64,000 nt of DNA from Metabacillus niabensis. Its GTDB lineage: Bacteria; Bacillota; Bacilli; Bacillales; Bacillaceae. The position numbers were made by a program, and so were the translations under genes. This document shows, in pieces, positions 63,101-64,000 of this stretch. The notes under the pieces were generated by a model. It was not told the origin of the DNA, did not search any database, and saw only the letters and a program-made list of their open reading frames with translations. The stretch lies in contig NZ_JAIVLH010000007.1 of assembly GCF_020524345.1 (NCBI RefSeq), forward strand, positions 27,318 to 91,317. The letters run 5' to 3'. Every line of letters starts with the position of its first letter. Positions within the stretch are counted from its first letter, which is position 1.

Positions 63101-63570
63101 CACTAGATACAACAGCCCCTGTGATCGAGTTTTCCGCTAATGAAGAATACACAGTCGATGCCACTATCTCAATCACATGTGCGGCGACTGATGAATTATC
63201 AGGAGTTGAAGAAGCTGATTGTCAAAATGTTGAAGGACCTGCTTACGAATTCAAAATAGGCGAAAATAAAATATCCGCCTCAGCCACAGACAAAGCCGGA
63301 AATAAAGCCGAAGCAGAATATACCTTCGCAGTAACAGTAGACTTTGACAGCCTAAGCCGACTAACCGAAACCTTTGTTACCAATGAAGGAATCGCTAACT
63401 CCCTAACAACAAAACTATTATCTGCAAAACAATCAGCAGATAAAGGAAACCAAAACGCCGTGGAAGGAAAACTAAAAGCGTACACAAATCAACTATCTGC
63501 ACAGAGTGACAAAGCAATAACAAAAGAGAATGCTGAACTACTAACTCAGTTGGTTGAGGAGTTGAAATAG
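60145..63570 (+). CDS. Secreted multidomain GH43 glycosidase
   Basis: 1141 residues from TTG 60145 (AAAGGAGG 7 bases upstream). Signal peptide ends near ASA-A (residue ~31). Then a malectin/CBM-like module (~45-235), a FIVAR helical hairpin (~255-300), and a GH43 five-blade catalytic domain (~310-640: PWLDTNGNIIQAHGGGMMY; RDMNLFVDDDGTAYIIYSS; HREAPAMFKYEGKYYLITSGATGWDPN, with the acid Glu in REAP). Next a Big_4 Ig domain, a second malectin-like module (~750-880), Ig-like repeats starting DTTAP, and a C-terminal FIVAR-like helix. The AHGGG form resembles exo-beta-1,3-galactanase-like GH43 enzymes. No cell-wall anchor is present; carbon control is via the upstream cre. Confidence 0.85.
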   Translation: MSNMRKIVCLLLTLAIILGTHFSLTPASAAESEDDFTDEELKNNDYILYFVNAGDKTPDTVEGTDKMGLYSSKTEQPYGVDAETGKKWGLVTQTTSTSVIDGNETDKKTTLRYYNGPQTRDKAIEYKFELPDGEYDILVGFKNPWSERSVNIISEGQNLSQGDYEIGSYNTEKEFTYQQLAVTDGELNLKIQGPASAALTNYNDPLVNYIMIKKYVVIPVSDLEAKIAEAKIEAEKTDVYYPKGIEELNTAITKAEALIQEINENGLDVATKAVQEKIRTAIKQINDGIDGLMINTPNESFKPGQPWLDTNGNIIQAHGGGMMYDEKTETYYWYGEDKTNGYLPATGVHAYSSKDLYNWKDEGVVMRAVENRADLDTDPYFKELYKNRSAEEKDVIFSDINTARGVLERPKVIYNEKTDKYVLWLHVDGPYQGSDSNYAKAKAGVAISDSPTGPFEFLESNRLNKVPEGFPYKVQNTGMARDMNLFVDDDGTAYIIYSSEENYSLYISKLNEEYTAIAGEEYGKDFIRAIYDGHREAPAMFKYEGKYYLITSGATGWDPNPARYHVADSVLGEWKPMGDPSVGDGASTTFGSQSTYVIPVDRENGKYIYMGDRWNKNDLTNSRYIWLPIEFGDEDEIILQWYDEWNLDTLNRMGRVTINTELPEKVSLNEVPSLPEEINVTYSGKQMDTPVTWEINPDDFSKPGTVVVEGTLPEVANKVIRAEVVVIPDNVKYFVHAGGAKTKDYVTWSSYMQDTLVNKETIDQMYEPDKGQTWGYVGDISKPAGGEGDDLFSALRYLVGGNGPDLTYKFQLENGKYTVYTGLYDRWYSSTKGSRKANILINNEVRTENYTFTDSYDVLGYDVEISDGLLDVTVRNTNAPDPQISWIMIVEEEPKDTTAPTGEFSINEGAEYTNNRNVSLSLNAEDDASGVTQFRISTDSENWTEWENYTSLKSVELPSGDGEKTVFVQFKDGSGNISETYQHKITLDTTAPVIEFSANEEYTVDATISITCAATDELSGVEEADCQNVEGPAYEFKIGENKISASATDKAGNKAEAEYTFAVTVDFDSLSRLTETFVTNEGIANSLTTKLLSAKQSADKGNQNAVEGKLKAYTNQLSAQSDKAITKENAELLTQLVEELK

Positions 63571-63577
63571 GGTCAGG

Positions 63578-63612
63578 GGTGGACCAGGGGGACAGGTTCC
63601 TTGTCCCACTCG
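63578..63612. repeat. GGGACAGGTTCCTTGTCCC dispersed repeat, copy 5
   Basis: GGTGGACCAGGG followed by GGACAGGTTCCTTGTCCCAC, directly after the GH43 stop. Confidence 0.85.
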
Positions 63613-63768
63613 CTCAAAGATATTATCAAAAGGATCAATCGAAATTTGTCGAAGGTTGATAGATTTTTGAATAGATAGATTATGATAAGATTAGGTTGCA
63701 ACTGAATATTGTGAGGGTGGTTGGTTGTCGCTCTTCTTTCTGTTTTTGGAGGAAAGGAGGTGATAATG

Positions 63769-63903
63769 ATGGAAACATTTCTTGAATTTCTACGAGAAGT
63801 TCTGAAGGGAATTGTGCGGGAAATTAGTGCATATTTCTTTCGGAAAAACCTTTTAGAAAACAACAAGAAAACCACCCCGCGTGTGGTGACCCCTAAAAGT
63901 TAG
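63769..63903 (+). CDS. 44-residue amphipathic toxin-like protein
   Basis: ATG 63769 (another ATG at 63766), AAAGGAGGTG 8 bases upstream, TAG 63903. METFLEFLREVLKGIVREIS, then AYFFRKNLLENNKKTTPRVVTPKS: an amphipathic helix of about 25 residues with a basic tail. The final codons overlap an ACCAC/GTGGT hairpin, and KKTTPRVV resembles the tail of the 55982 ORF. It could be a type I toxin-like or phage-like small protein. Confidence 0.5.
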   Translation: METFLEFLREVLKGIVREISAYFFRKNLLENNKKTTPRVVTPKS

Positions 63904-63912
63904 AGTTTTATA

Positions 63913-64000
63913 TTAAGCGGCTAATTGGCTGGTATGGATACGGAATTGAACCGGACTCATGCCTGCCAATTTTTGCTTTATGCGCTTGTTATTATAATAG
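63913..64000 (-). CDS. IS3-family transposase OrfB, C-terminal end (partial)
   Basis: The minus strand reads YYNNKRIKQKLAGMSPVQFR then IHTSQLAA and TAA (63915-63913): the standard C terminus of an IS150-type OrfB. It differs from the copy at 55070 (ending SPIEFKLEHLKKVV), so it is another element. The rest lies beyond the window edge. Confidence 0.88.
   Translation of the reverse strand, partial: YYNNKRIKQKLAGMSPVQFRIHTSQLAA

Noticed and set aside
63573..63875. 100-codon minus-strand frame at the window end
   Set aside because: It covers a dispersed repeat and is antisense to the 44-residue ORF with its strong ribosome site.
1..64000. tRNA, rRNA or replication origin
   Set aside because: No cloverleaf with CCA end, no ribosomal RNA stretch and no DnaA-box cluster was seen on either strand.

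Overview
The window is a low-GC Gram-positive chromosome segment, most likely from a Bacillaceae species related to Bacillus. The evidence is an ssb 3' end and ywqA/ywqB homologues in Bacillus-like order, A-rich GGAGG ribosome sites, CcpA-type cre sites, a KinB-like kinase, CotH and ComK homologues, and a bacterial tyrosine kinase next to UDP-glucose dehydrogenase. I could run no database search, so family calls come from motifs and gene order.

Layout. 1-6.1 kb: ssb 3' end, a coiled-coil protein, the SNF2 helicase and SWIM protein pair (ywqA/ywqB), and small genes including a duplicated, decayed one. 6.4-17.3 kb: a Gram-positive Pel-type exopolysaccharide operon. It encodes an epimerase fused to PelD, then PelE, a PelA-type deacetylase-fold protein, PelF and PelG, continuing without a gap into CotH, a VTC-domain protein and a DUF4956 membrane protein. 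A convergent GH114 (Pel hydrolase-type) gene follows. 18.5-26.2 kb: a three-component sugar sensor (binding protein, YesM-type kinase, YesN-type regulator) driving an ABC sugar importer, with cre sites. 26.3-32.1 kb: a KinB-like kinase, a SEC-C protein, a ROK glucokinase, several very small genes and a minus-strand cyclic-di-GMP-I riboswitch in front of a 32-residue Cys-pair microprotein.

33.0-49.1 kb: a Wzx/Wzy-type exopolysaccharide operon (tkmA-ptkA, a probable EAR antitermination RNA, ugd, gtaB, initiating transferase, three glycosyltransferases, flippase, rmlACDB, polymerase). Its centre is visibly AT-rich and carries transposase fossils and a duplicated rmlB tail. 49.1-64 kb is accessory: a second Cys-pair microprotein, an IS21 element with target-site duplication, a PTS permease, an IS150-type element with a broken orfA, a sigma factor, a ComK homologue, a large secreted GH43 enzyme under a cre-overlapped promoter, five copies of a GGGACAGGTTCCTTGTCCC-type repeat, toxin-like small ORFs and the edge of another IS3 element.

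The most notable signals are: (1) the Pel operon, with epimerase-PelD fusion, an intact RxxD c-di-GMP site, a deacetylase that has lost its metal-binding residues, and the CotH/VTC/DUF4956 extension; (2) the c-di-GMP riboswitch/microprotein pair; (3) the EAR RNA followed by terminators. c-di-GMP may therefore act at two loci here, by protein and by RNA.
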